DNA of 14,415 bases. Origin: Geodermatophilaceae bacterium. GTDB taxonomy: Bacteria > Actinomycetota > Actinomycetes > Mycobacteriales > Geodermatophilaceae. How positions within the stretch are numbered: the first letter of the stretch is position 1; each line of letters opens with the position of its first letter. Positions 1 to 6,772 of the stretch are shown in pieces. Location: NCBI GenBank assembly GCA_013696785.1, contig JACCXW010000372.1, forward strand, positions 1 to 14,415. The letters are read 5' to 3'. Under the pieces are notes generated by a model. The model saw nothing but the letters and a program-made list of their open reading frames with translations, made no database searches and was not told where the DNA came from. The position numbers and the translations under genes are program-made.

Positions 1-120
1 GTCGAAGGCGGTGGACACCGCGTAGAACTCCCGGCCGGCCTCGTCCACGATGCCGATGGATACCAGTTCGATCGTCGTGCCGTCCTCGATGAATTCAGTG
101 TCGTAGAAATACCTGCGCAC
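1..120 (-). CDS. 3'-5' exoribonuclease (Rv2179c-like), 5' end only
   Basis: Only the first 40 codons are present; the gene runs off the left edge. The minus-strand translation begins VRRYFYDTEF and continues through IEDGTT and a REFYAVST stretch. This matches the N-terminus of the actinobacterial DEDDh exoribonuclease typified by M. tuberculosis Rv2179c. D7 and E9 in YDTEF are the DxE metal-binding pair of the Exo I motif. The family trims RNA 3' ends using two divalent metal ions. I chose the GTG at 120 because homologues start at M-R-Y-F-Y-D; an in-frame GTG at 129 would add three residues. No Shine-Dalgarno sequence is seen, and a TANNNT box lies 7 bp upstream, so the mRNA may be leaderless. 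Family assignment is by recalled similarity over a short stretch. Confidence 0.88.
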   Translation of the reverse strand, partial: MRRYFYDTEFIEDGTTIELVSIGIVDEAGREFYAVSTAFD

Positions 121-127
121 GCCGCTC

Positions 128-137
128 ACCGTACGGT
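128..137. promoter_or_regulatory. Palindromic divergent promoter core with overlapping -10 boxes
   Basis: The 10-bp sequence ACCGTACGGT is a perfect palindrome. It holds the hexamer TACGGT on both strands: 132-137 on plus and 133-128 on minus, sharing the central TA. The plus box ends 6 bp before the glycerol kinase GTG at 144, and the minus box ends 7 bp before the exoribonuclease GTG at 120. That is the spacing expected for TANNNT -10 elements of leaderless actinobacterial transcripts starting at the start codon. No convincing -35 box is seen on either side. The palindrome could instead be, or also be, an operator. Sequence and spacing are seen; promoter function is inferred. Confidence 0.55.
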
Positions 138-143
138 TCGGTC

Positions 144-1628
144 GTGACCAGCAGTTGCGTTCTCGCCATCGATGCCGGTACGACGGGCGTGACCGCACTG
201 GTCGTCGCGGACGACGGTGCCGTGCTGGGGCGTGGCCACTCCGAGTTCCAGCAACGCTTCCCGCGACCGGGCTGGGTCGAGCACGAGCCCGAGGACATCT
301 GGTCGGCGACGCTGTCGGCATGCCGCGCCTCGCTCACCGACGCCCCGGAGTCGCCCACCGCCATCGGGATCACGAACCAGCGCGAGACGGCCGTGCTCTG
401 GGACCGCGCCAGCCTGCGGGCGCCGCGCCCGGCGATCGTCTGGCAGGACCGGCGTACGGCGGGCATCTGCCGACGGCTGCGGGAGGCCGGCCACGAAGAC
501 CGGGTCCGGGAACTGACCGGGCTGCGGCTGGACCCGTACTTCACCGGCACGAAGCTGACGTGGCTCGCCGAGCACGACGATCGGGCGTGGATCGACGTGG
601 TCGGCGGCTCGGTAGCACTCGGCACCGTCGACTCCTACCTCGTCGCCCGGCTGACGGCCGGCTCCAGGCACGTGACCGATCCGTCCAATGCGAGCCGCAC
701 CCTGCTGTACGACGTCACCGCCGGCTGCTGGTCGGACGAGCTGTGCGAGCTGCTCGGCGTACCGGTGCAGGCGCTGCCCGAAGTGGTGCCCTCCTCCGGT
801 GAACTGGGCCGCACCGACCCGTCGGCGTTCCTCGGACTCGACCTGCCCATCGCGGGCATCGCCGGCGACCAGCAGGCGGCCCTGTTCGGGCAGGTCTGCT
901 TCCGTGAAGGACAGTCCAAGTGCACGTACGGCACCGGGTCCTTCGTCCTGACCAACACCGGAGGTACGCCGGTCCGCTCCGACGCCGGGCTGCTGACGAC
1001 CGTCGCCTGGGATCTTGGCGACGGCCCGGTGTTCGCCCTGGAGGGTGCGATCTTCGTGACCGGAGCGGCCGTGCAGTGGCTGCGCGACGGCCTCGGACTG
1101 ATCGACAAGGCAGCCGAGATCGAGGGGCTGGCGGCCACCGTGGCGGACACCGGTGGGGTCTTCTTCGTCCCCGCGCTGACGGGACTCGGCGCGCCGGACT
1201 GGGACCCGCACGCGCGCGGCACGATCGTCGGCATCACCAGGGGTACGACGCGGGCGCACCTGGCACGCGCGACCTTGGAGGCCATCGCCTTCGAGGTGCG
1301 TGACGTCGTGGACGTGATGGTGGCCGAGGCCGGCATCGGCGTACCGGAGCTGTCCGCCGACGGTGGCGCGTCGACCAACGACCTGCTCTGTCAGTTGCAG
1401 GCCGACCAGCTCGGCGTACCGGTACGCCGGCCGCGGGTCACCGAGACGACGGCACTCGGTGCAGCCTTCCTCGCCGGCCTGGCGACAGGGGTGTGGTCCT
1501 CGACCGACGAACTCGCAGCCACGTGGCAGCAGGACCGCCGGTTCGAGCCGACGCCCGGGGCACGTGACGACGGCCGGCACGAGCGCTGGCGGGTCGCCGT
1601 CTCCCGCAGCCTGGCCTGGGACGGGTGA
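144..1628 (+). CDS. glpK: Glycerol kinase (FGGY family)
   Basis: A 494-residue cytoplasmic kinase that phosphorylates glycerol to sn-glycerol 3-phosphate with ATP. It feeds glycerolipid synthesis and glycolysis via GlpD. The GTG start gives MTSSCVLAIDAGTTG, with the phosphate-binding DxGTT loop at residues 10-14. All six glycerol-contact residues of the E. coli enzyme are present at a constant offset of -3: R80 and E81 in NQRET, W100 in VWQDRRT, Y132 in DPYFTGTK, D242 in AGDQQAAL and F267 in YGTGSF. The C-terminal ATPase-fold motif DGGAS lies near residue 406. Residue 11 is Ala where GlpK usually has Gln. Length is normal for the family. No glpF or glpD lies beside it; it is divergent from the exoribonuclease and apparently monocistronic, so it looks like a locally inserted gene relative to the mycobacterial order. 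Confidence 0.95.
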   Translation: MTSSCVLAIDAGTTGVTALVVADDGAVLGRGHSEFQQRFPRPGWVEHEPEDIWSATLSACRASLTDAPESPTAIGITNQRETAVLWDRASLRAPRPAIVWQDRRTAGICRRLREAGHEDRVRELTGLRLDPYFTGTKLTWLAEHDDRAWIDVVGGSVALGTVDSYLVARLTAGSRHVTDPSNASRTLLYDVTAGCWSDELCELLGVPVQALPEVVPSSGELGRTDPSAFLGLDLPIAGIAGDQQAALFGQVCFREGQSKCTYGTGSFVLTNTGGTPVRSDAGLLTTVAWDLGDGPVFALEGAIFVTGAAVQWLRDGLGLIDKAAEIEGLAATVADTGGVFFVPALTGLGAPDWDPHARGTIVGITRGTTRAHLARATLEAIAFEVRDVVDVMVAEAGIGVPELSADGGASTNDLLCQLQADQLGVPVRRPRVTETTALGAAFLAGLATGVWSSTDELAATWQQDRRFEPTPGARDDGRHERWRVAVSRSLAWDG

Positions 1629-1662
1629 GGCTCCACAGACCGAGAGTTCGGGGCGGGTGCGG

Positions 1663-1932
1663 TCAGCGGCGTCGGATCCTGATCGGGCCGCGCGTGGTGT
1701 CGGGGTCGACCACCTTGCCACCCTGGGTGATCTCGACCTCGCCCGCGGCCACCAGCCGCCGTGCAGCGCTTCTCGCGGAGTCCATCAACGGCCGCCAGTC
1801 CGCCGCACCGGCTACTGCCCGGGCAGCCTCGCTGGGACAGATCGTCGCACCCTCAGCGCGGTTGCTCAGCAGGTCGCGGATCGCCACCTCCAGCCGCACG
1901 TCTTCATCGCCGACGGGCCGCAGGGAAGACAT
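1663..1932 (-). CDS. DUF3253 family protein
   Basis: An 89-residue cytoplasmic protein that I recognise as DUF3253 from the block TICPSEAARAV, then DWRPLM, then VEITQGGKVVDPDT and the GPIRIR tail. The fold is probably a small winged-helix-like domain, with a predicted helix 12-24, the SEAARAV helix, a basic helix (RSAARRLVAAG) and a beta hairpin. No biochemical function is established. I chose the ATG at 1932 because GGAGGAGA (1948-1941) lies 8 nt upstream. An in-frame ATG at 1962 would add ten residues but has no such site. It is divergent from the nucleotidyltransferase (51 bp between starts) and convergent with glpK (34 bp between stops). I recall database proteins that fuse DUF2256 to DUF3253, and DUF2256 genes beside FeS photolyases. 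The photolyase two genes away may therefore be meaningful context. Confidence 0.82.
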   Translation of the reverse strand: MSSLRPVGDEDVRLEVAIRDLLSNRAEGATICPSEAARAVAGAADWRPLMDSARSAARRLVAAGEVEITQGGKVVDPDTTRGPIRIRRR

Positions 1933-1983
1933 GCCGCCAGTCTCCTCCAAAGGTCCACTCATGCCCAGGTCGGAGGATCCGTA

Positions 1984-2736
1984 GTGTCTGGCGCTGTGTT
2001 CACGCCGGCGGACAGGGACGAGTTACGCGACGTGCTGGTGTCGGCGGCACACGCCGATCCGCAGATCAGTGCTGCCGCGTTGACCGGGTCTGCCGCGGTC
2101 GATGGTGAGGATCGGTGGTCGGACATCGATCTTGCCTTTGCCGTTGCCGCGGACGCCGACGTCGGACAGGTGGTCGCGGACTGGACCGGGCGGATGTACA
2201 GCGAGCATGCCGCGGTACATCACGTCGACCTGATGAGGGGCTCCACGCTGTTTCGGGTCTTCCTGCTCGCCAGCACCTTGCAGGTCGACCTCGCCTTCTG
2301 GGCGGCGGCGGAGTTCGGCGCCATCGCGCCCACGTTCAGGCTCCTGTTCGGGACGGCCAACAAACGACCGGCGGCACCGGCGCCTGACGGCACGGAGCTG
2401 ATCGGGCTGGCCTGGCTGCACGCGCTGCATGCTCGATCGAGCATCGCTCGCGGCCGGGTGTGGCAGGCCGAGTACATGCTCAGCGCCGTGCGGGACCATG
2501 TACTCGCGCTGGCCTGCCTGCGGCACGGTGTTCCCGCTTCGCAGGCACGGGGAATCGACGACCTACCGCCCGAGATCACCGCGCCTTACAGCGGCGCCCT
2601 CGTGGGCTCCCTCGACATCGGAGAAATCCGGCGGGCGTTCGGGGCGATCAGCGCTGCTCTGCTCGCGGAGATCGAGCTGGTGGACGCCGGGCTGGCGGAC
2701 CGGCTCCGCGGCCCGCTGCTCGAACTCGCCGGGTGA
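1984..2736 (+). CDS. MNT-fold nucleotidyltransferase domain protein
   Basis: A 250-residue protein with the signature of the DNA polymerase beta-like nucleotidyltransferase superfamily. G35-S36 in ALTGSAAVD is followed by D47 and D49 in WSDIDLAF, and a likely third metal ligand is D102 in LQVDLAF. Such enzymes move an NMP from NTP to a hydroxyl on a small molecule, RNA or protein; the substrate here is unknown. The C-terminal half (about residues 140-245) is helical and HEPN/KNTase-C-like in character, with several Arg and His. The GTG start at 1984 is set by GGAGGA (1972-1977) with a 6-nt spacer; a GTG at 1996 is the alternative. Aminoglycoside adenylyltransferases share this architecture, but I see nothing specific enough to call resistance. 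No HEPN or antitoxin partner gene is adjacent. Confidence 0.83.
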   Translation: MSGAVFTPADRDELRDVLVSAAHADPQISAAALTGSAAVDGEDRWSDIDLAFAVAADADVGQVVADWTGRMYSEHAAVHHVDLMRGSTLFRVFLLASTLQVDLAFWAAAEFGAIAPTFRLLFGTANKRPAAPAPDGTELIGLAWLHALHARSSIARGRVWQAEYMLSAVRDHVLALACLRHGVPASQARGIDDLPPEITAPYSGALVGSLDIGEIRRAFGAISAALLAEIELVDAGLADRLRGPLLELAG

Positions 2737-2738
2737 GG

Positions 2739-2760
2739 CCGATCACCCTTTCAAGGTCGG
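2739..2760. terminator. Candidate hairpin between convergent genes
   Basis: CCGATC (2739-2744) pairs with GGTCGG (2755-2760) as a 6-bp stem with one T-G wobble around a 10-nt loop. It begins 2 nt after the nucleotidyltransferase stop. No T-run follows, so any termination role is tentative. The rest of the 77-bp gap up to the photolyase stop shows no other structure. Confidence 0.3.
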
Positions 2761-2813
2761 TTGCGATCATGGTCGACCACCGCGGGTCACGGGCGCCGGG
2801 TTACGAAGCGCGG

Positions 2814-4289
2814 TCAGGGTGCGGAGGATCCGCGGTCGCTTTCCTGGGCGACCAGCACGTCCACGTCTGCCAGCCGTTCTAGGCCCTTCAAGGGCTGCGC
2901 CATGCGGTGGTTTCCGGCCAGCCTGTCGGAGTTGCGGTGCAGGAACCACCAGTACCCGGCCGTGTACGGGCAGGCGTCCTCGCCGATGCGCTTCTTCGGC
3001 GAGTACCGGCAGCCGCGGCAGTAGTCGCTCATCCGGTTGATGTAGGCGCCCCCGGCGGCGTACGGCTTGGTTGCCATCAACCCGCCGTCGGCATGCTGAG
3101 ACATCCCGACGACGTTGGGAAGCATCACCCAGTCGTAGCCGTCCACGAATGACCGGTGGAACCAGTCGGTGAGCTCCGCCGGGTCCCAGCCACGCTGCAA
3201 GGCGTAGTTCCCGAGCACCATGAGCCGCGAGATGTGGTGCACCCACCCGCGGTCTCGGACCCCGGCAAGTACATCGGACAGACACTTCGCCTGTACGGCG
3301 TCTGCATCCAGGTCGCTGAACCAGTCCGGCAACGGCCGGGAGGCCGCCAGCGCATTGCGCCTGCGGTAGTCGGGGCCGACGTGCCAGTAGATGTTCCACA
3401 CGTAGTCCCGCCACCCGATGATCTGCCGGATGAAACCCTCGACGCTGGCCACTGGCGCCTTGCCCTCCAGGTAGGCCCGCTCCGCCCGGTGCACCACCTC
3501 CAGCGGATCGAGCAGTCCCAGGTTCAGCGGCGCGGACAGCACACTGTGCGCCATCCAGGGATCGCCGGAGAGCATGGCGTCCTCGTACGGCCCGAAAGAC
3601 GCCAACCGGGTCCGCACGAAGTTCTCCAGCACGAGCAGCGCCTCGTCCCGGGTGGCCGCGGCCCACCGCGGTCGGTCGCGCCCGACGAAGCTGATGTCGC
3701 CGCTGGCCTCCCACGCGTCGAGGTCGCGCCGTACCTCGGCGTCGATGTCGTCCTCGGTCGGCCACCAGGGCTCGGAGATATCCAGGGTGCTCGCATCACG
3801 CGGCGGCGGTTCGCGGTTGTCCGCGTCGAAATTCCATCGGCCGCCGACCGGTTCGTCACCGTCCATCAGCAGGTCGTGCCGTCGCCTCGAGTCGCGGTAG
3901 AAGTCCTCCAGCAGCAGCCTTTTCGCGCCCCGGCCGGCTGCCCACCGAGCGAACTCCTCCTCACCGGTGGCGAACCCTCTCGCCGGCAGCACCTCGACCG
4001 GCAGCCGGGCGACCAGCGAGCGGGCGGCGTACGACGTCGGCGCGCACACGGACACTTCGCCGGCGAGTGCACGCACGGCCGGGGCGTAGGTGTCGGTCTG
4101 GATGAAGTCCGCCCGGTCGCCGAGCTCGGCTGCCCGGTGCCGCAGCGCCGAGAGCACCAGATGCGCCTTCTGCCGGTGGAAACGCCGGCGCCGGAAAACC
4201 GCTCGCGACTCGATCAGCAGTCCCCGCTGCTCGGGGCTGTCGAGGAAATGCGGGCCGAGCTGGTCGGCGAACAGCCAGCGGTGGCTCAC
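2814..4289 (-). CDS. Iron-sulfur bacterial cryptochrome/photolyase (FeS-BCP, PhrB type)
   Basis: A 491-residue flavoprotein of the FeS-BCP branch (COG3046). Characterised members are (6-4) photolyases that repair UV photoproducts with blue light, using FAD and a lumazine-type antenna. The N-terminus VSHRWLFADQLGPHF is the antenna-domain start, and the helical FAD domain occupies about residues 215-470. The four cluster cysteines are present as C336, C424, C427 and C440. The spacings of 88, 3 and 13 are identical to those I recall for Agrobacterium PhrB (C350, C438, C441, C454). Length is close to PhrB. The GTG start at 4289 overlaps the plsC stop by 4 bp (GTGA), so the two should be translationally coupled in one transcript. 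No light-responsive regulator or carotenoid gene is in the window. Confidence 0.94.
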   Translation of the reverse strand: MSHRWLFADQLGPHFLDSPEQRGLLIESRAVFRRRRFHRQKAHLVLSALRHRAAELGDRADFIQTDTYAPAVRALAGEVSVCAPTSYAARSLVARLPVEVLPARGFATGEEEFARWAAGRGAKRLLLEDFYRDSRRRHDLLMDGDEPVGGRWNFDADNREPPPRDASTLDISEPWWPTEDDIDAEVRRDLDAWEASGDISFVGRDRPRWAAATRDEALLVLENFVRTRLASFGPYEDAMLSGDPWMAHSVLSAPLNLGLLDPLEVVHRAERAYLEGKAPVASVEGFIRQIIGWRDYVWNIYWHVGPDYRRRNALAASRPLPDWFSDLDADAVQAKCLSDVLAGVRDRGWVHHISRLMVLGNYALQRGWDPAELTDWFHRSFVDGYDWVMLPNVVGMSQHADGGLMATKPYAAGGAYINRMSDYCRGCRYSPKKRIGEDACPYTAGYWWFLHRNSDRLAGNHRMAQPLKGLERLADVDVLVAQESDRGSSAP

Positions 4290-5023
4290 GCCGCCAGGCG
4301 GGTGCGGTTGCGCATCTTGGCGACGGCCTCCGGGGCACTGTTGCCGCTCTTGTCCATCTCGAGCTTGACCTTGGAGGCGTACATGTCCACGTACTCCTGC
4401 CCGGACAGCATCATCAGCTCGTACATGAGCTCGTCGGTCATCGAACGCTCGACGAACCGGTCGCCGGACATCCCGTGGTACCGACTGAAGTCCAGTGGCT
4501 TACCGATCTTTATCCGGACCTTGTGGATGCGGGGGATGACGCGACCCAGCGGCTGCACCTTGTCCGTGCCGCTCATGACCACCGGGATCACCGGCACCTC
4601 TGCACTGAGCGCCAGCCGGGCCACGCCGGTCTTGCCGCGGTAGAGCCGCCCGTCGGGGCTTCGCGTGCCCTCGGGGTAGAGGCTGAACAGCCTCCCCTCG
4701 GACAGGATCCGAGCGCCGGTCTCCAGTGCGGCCTTGGCGGCCGACCCGCTGGCGCGATCGACCGGCACCATGCCAATGCCCCGCATGAACTGCCGGGTGG
4801 CCCACCCCTTCAGACCCTTGCCGGTGAAGTACTCCTGCTTGGCCAGGAACGTCACCCGCCGAGGCACCATCAACGGCAGGAATACCGAGTCGCAGAAGGC
4901 CATGTGGCTCGGCGCGAGGATTGCCGCACCCTTCTCCGGGATGTTCTCCAGCCCCTCGACCTGGGGACGGAACAGCAGGCGCAGGATGGGCGTCAGGATC
5001 GCTTTGAGGATCCAATAGAACAC
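4286..5023 (-). CDS. plsC: 1-acyl-sn-glycerol-3-phosphate acyltransferase (PlsC family, Rv2182c-like)
   Basis: A 245-residue membrane-associated acyltransferase predicted to acylate lysophosphatidic acid at sn-2 in phospholipid synthesis. Motif I is H40-MAFC-D45 (HX4D). Motif III is E118-G-T-R121, preceded by SLYP, and motif II residues lie around VPVDR (86-90). The hydrophobic N-terminus (WILKAILTPILRLLF) probably anchors it to the inner leaflet. The tail after residue 185 (MSGDRF, LMYELMMLSGQEYVDMY) resembles the mycobacterial Rv2182c type. The GTG start at 5023 has an AAGGGAAGG stretch ending about 10 nt upstream. It is first in a two-gene unit with the photolyase, overlapping it by 4 bp. 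In mycobacteria this family precedes the CxxCPxC/ArsA genes; here four unrelated genes lie between them. Confidence 0.93.
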   Translation of the reverse strand: MFYWILKAILTPILRLLFRPQVEGLENIPEKGAAILAPSHMAFCDSVFLPLMVPRRVTFLAKQEYFTGKGLKGWATRQFMRGIGMVPVDRASGSAAKAALETGARILSEGRLFSLYPEGTRSPDGRLYRGKTGVARLALSAEVPVIPVVMSGTDKVQPLGRVIPRIHKVRIKIGKPLDFSRYHGMSGDRFVERSMTDELMYELMMLSGQEYVDMYASKVKLEMDKSGNSAPEAVAKMRNRTRLAA

Positions 5024-5053
5024 CGGCGGTGCACCTTCCCTTCGTGTCAGCTC

Positions 5054-5083
5054 ACCCTAGAGATGCCGACCGTGAGCACACAA
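5054..5083 (-). promoter_or_regulatory. Candidate promoter for plsC-photolyase
   Basis: On the minus strand, TTGTGT (5083-5078) and TAGGGT (5059-5054) are separated by 18 bp. They resemble a -35 box and a TANNNT -10 box. Transcription would start near 5047, leaving a short leader that holds the purine-rich AAGGGAAGG before the GTG at 5023. The -35 match is weak. Confidence 0.4.
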
Positions 5084-5141
5084 TCCTGAACCGCCGATAA
5101 CGCCCCGCGTCCCGCCGATGCGACGTGGGAGCATTGCGCGC

Positions 5142-5900
5142 ATGCCCATCATGCCCGGTGCCGAACCCTTCCAGCACGAGGGTGGCCCGGTAGGCGTGTT
5201 GCTCTGCCATGGGTTCACCGGCAGCCCGCAGAGCCTGCGGCCGTGGGGCGATCACCTGGCCGCGCATGGTTACTCAGTGGCCTGCCCGCAGCTACCCGGG
5301 CACGGCACGCGATGGCAGGACATGAACGACACCAGATGGCCGGACTGGTACGGCGAGGTCGACCGCGCGCTGATGGCGCTGCGCGGACGTTGCGACGAGG
5401 TGTTCGTCGGCGGACTGTCCATGGGCGGGACGCTGGCGATCCGCTTGGCCGAGCAGCACGGTGCCGACGTAGCGGGCCTGATCCTGGTCAACCCGTCGTT
5501 GGCCACCGAGCGGTGGGACGTCAAGCTGCTCCCCGTACTCAGCAAGGTATTGGGATCCCGGCCAGGCGTGGCCAACGACATCAAGAAGCCGGGCAGCCGC
5601 GAGGTCGCCTACGACCGGCTACCGCTCAAGGCCGCCCATTCGTTGCAGCAGTTCTGGGCCACTACGCGCGCCGACCTGGCCAAGATCGACCAGCCGATCC
5701 TGACGTTCCGCAGCCGTGTGGACCACGTGGTCGAGCCGCTGTCCGGCCGGCTGCTGCTCGAGGGGGTCAGCAGTTCCGACGTGGAGGAACGGATACTCGA
5801 GGACAGCTACCACGTCGCGACCCTGGACAACGACGCGCCCGCGATCCACGCCGGCAGCGTGGACTGGATCGCCGCCCGCAGCCGGCGGACCGTGGACTGA
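5142..5900 (+). CDS. Alpha/beta hydrolase, Est30/monoacylglycerol lipase type
   Basis: A 252-residue soluble serine hydrolase of the carboxylesterase/monoacylglycerol lipase group (COG1647). The oxyanion motif HGFTGSPQS is at residues 23-31. The nucleophile is S93 in GLSMGG, the acid is D194 in RSRVDHVV and the base is H224 in DSYHVATLD. These positions closely match the S94/D193/H223 triad I recall for Geobacillus Est30. The likely substrate is a short- or medium-chain ester or monoacylglycerol; the physiological one is unknown. I chose the ATG at 5142 (MPIMPGAEPF) because close relatives begin this way and GGGAG lies 10 nt upstream. An ATG at 5118 would add eight residues and has no ribosome binding site. 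The next gene starts 2 nt after its stop, so the two are probably co-transcribed. Confidence 0.9.
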   Translation: MPIMPGAEPFQHEGGPVGVLLCHGFTGSPQSLRPWGDHLAAHGYSVACPQLPGHGTRWQDMNDTRWPDWYGEVDRALMALRGRCDEVFVGGLSMGGTLAIRLAEQHGADVAGLILVNPSLATERWDVKLLPVLSKVLGSRPGVANDIKKPGSREVAYDRLPLKAAHSLQQFWATTRADLAKIDQPILTFRSRVDHVVEPLSGRLLLEGVSSSDVEERILEDSYHVATLDNDAPAIHAGSVDWIAARSRRTVD

Positions 5901-5902
5901 CG

Positions 5903-6709
5903 ATGAACGGGAACCGGCGTGGGCGGCGCGACAACGGACTCGACGCCTCGTCGTTCGTGCCGCTTCGTGACGTCGACCCGCGCGTCGGTGAGCACCTGCT
6001 CGACCTGCTTCGCGAGGCGGGGATCGCTGCGTACCTGGAGCCCACGTCCGACGTGGACAGCTACACCAGGGCGGTGTCATTGCCCAGTCCACCGAGTGAC
6101 CGCCTTTGGGTCGACCGGGCCGCCCGCCCCGACGCACACTCCCTCGTGCTCGAGCACGCCGACGACGACTCGCCGGCCGCCCGGCGTCGTGCCCGCCGCA
6201 GCGACGTCAACCGGTCGGACGAGGAGGCGATCTGGGCGCAGATCGTCGCCGACTACGACCGCGGCACCGACTCTCCGGTGCCGCCGTGGCCGGCGGACGA
6301 GGACGCCGGACGTGACGCCGACGATGAGGCGTCAGCCGACGACGGCGATCGAGACGAGCTGGAGGATCTAGCCGACGAACCCGACAGCGAGCCGCCAGGC
6401 GACCCGGATCCTGCGCCCCGTACCCGCCGCGAGCAGGCCGCAGACTCCCGCCGTGACAATCCCGACGACCATTACCTACCGCCGCCCCCGCCACCGGTGC
6501 CTCACCTGCAGCGGGCCACGCTGTACGCGCTGGTCCTGATCGCGTTCGGGGCCACCCTCCTCGTCGCCCCCGGCGCTCTCGATCTCGGCAGGGACGTGAG
6601 CTTCGTCTTCGGGGTGCTGGGCATCGTCACCGGTGTGGGGATGCTCGTCTACCGGATGCGGGAGCGCCCCCCGTTCGACGAGGGCCCCGACGACGGCGCC
6701 GTGGTCTGA
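5903..6709 (+). CDS. Conserved actinobacterial membrane protein with DUF308-like tail
   Basis: A 268-residue protein with three parts. A folded N-terminal domain (about residues 18-95) contains a helix LLDLLREAGIAAYLEP of the kind seen in DUF2007-like signal-transducing domains. A highly acidic, disordered linker (about 104-190) is rich in Asp, Glu and Pro and ends in six consecutive prolines (193-198). The C-terminus has two transmembrane helices (about 205-225 and 232-250), then a charged tail. The soluble part is therefore tethered to the membrane by its C-terminal end. Similar proteins are common in actinobacteria; none has a known function to my knowledge. The ATG at 5903 is 2 nt after the hydrolase stop, suggesting translational coupling. 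The DUF308 label is tentative. Confidence 0.8.
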   Translation: MNGNRRGRRDNGLDASSFVPLRDVDPRVGEHLLDLLREAGIAAYLEPTSDVDSYTRAVSLPSPPSDRLWVDRAARPDAHSLVLEHADDDSPAARRRARRSDVNRSDEEAIWAQIVADYDRGTDSPVPPWPADEDAGRDADDEASADDGDRDELEDLADEPDSEPPGDPDPAPRTRREQAADSRRDNPDDHYLPPPPPPVPHLQRATLYALVLIAFGATLLVAPGALDLGRDVSFVFGVLGIVTGVGMLVYRMRERPPFDEGPDDGAVV

Positions 6710-6760
6710 ACCCTCCTCGGCCGGGTCGTCTACCCTGCCGTCGGCGCGGCCCGCGCGAAC

Positions 6761-6767
6761 AAGGAGG
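6761..6767 (+). promoter_or_regulatory. Strong Shine-Dalgarno site for the ornithine cyclodeaminase gene
   Basis: AAGGAGG lies 5 nt before the GTG at 6773, a near-perfect anti-16S match that fixes the start. A TACCCT hexamer at 6731-6736 is a possible -10 box without a clear -35. The 63-bp gap after the upstream stop may therefore hold a separate promoter. Confidence 0.7.
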
Positions 6768-6772
6768 TTCGA

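Noticed and set aside
1629..1662. Terminator between glpK and the DUF3253 gene
   Set aside because: Only a 4-bp CCGA/TCGG stem is present, which is too weak to call.
126..1721. Long minus-strand open frame opposite the glycerol kinase
   Set aside because: The plus strand carries all six glycerol-contact residues in register, and the antisense product is low-complexity Arg/Gly/Pro.
1984..2736. Aminoglycoside resistance nucleotidyltransferase, or the nucleotidyltransferase half of a toxin-antitoxin pair
   Set aside because: Only the general GSx(10)DxD signature is visible. No substrate-specific motif or HEPN partner supports either call.
3156..4643. Long open frame on the plus strand opposite the photolyase and plsC genes
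   Set aside because: Its translation is rich in Arg, Pro and Gly without domain motifs, and it lies antisense to two genes with exact catalytic and cluster residues. It is a shadow of high GC content.
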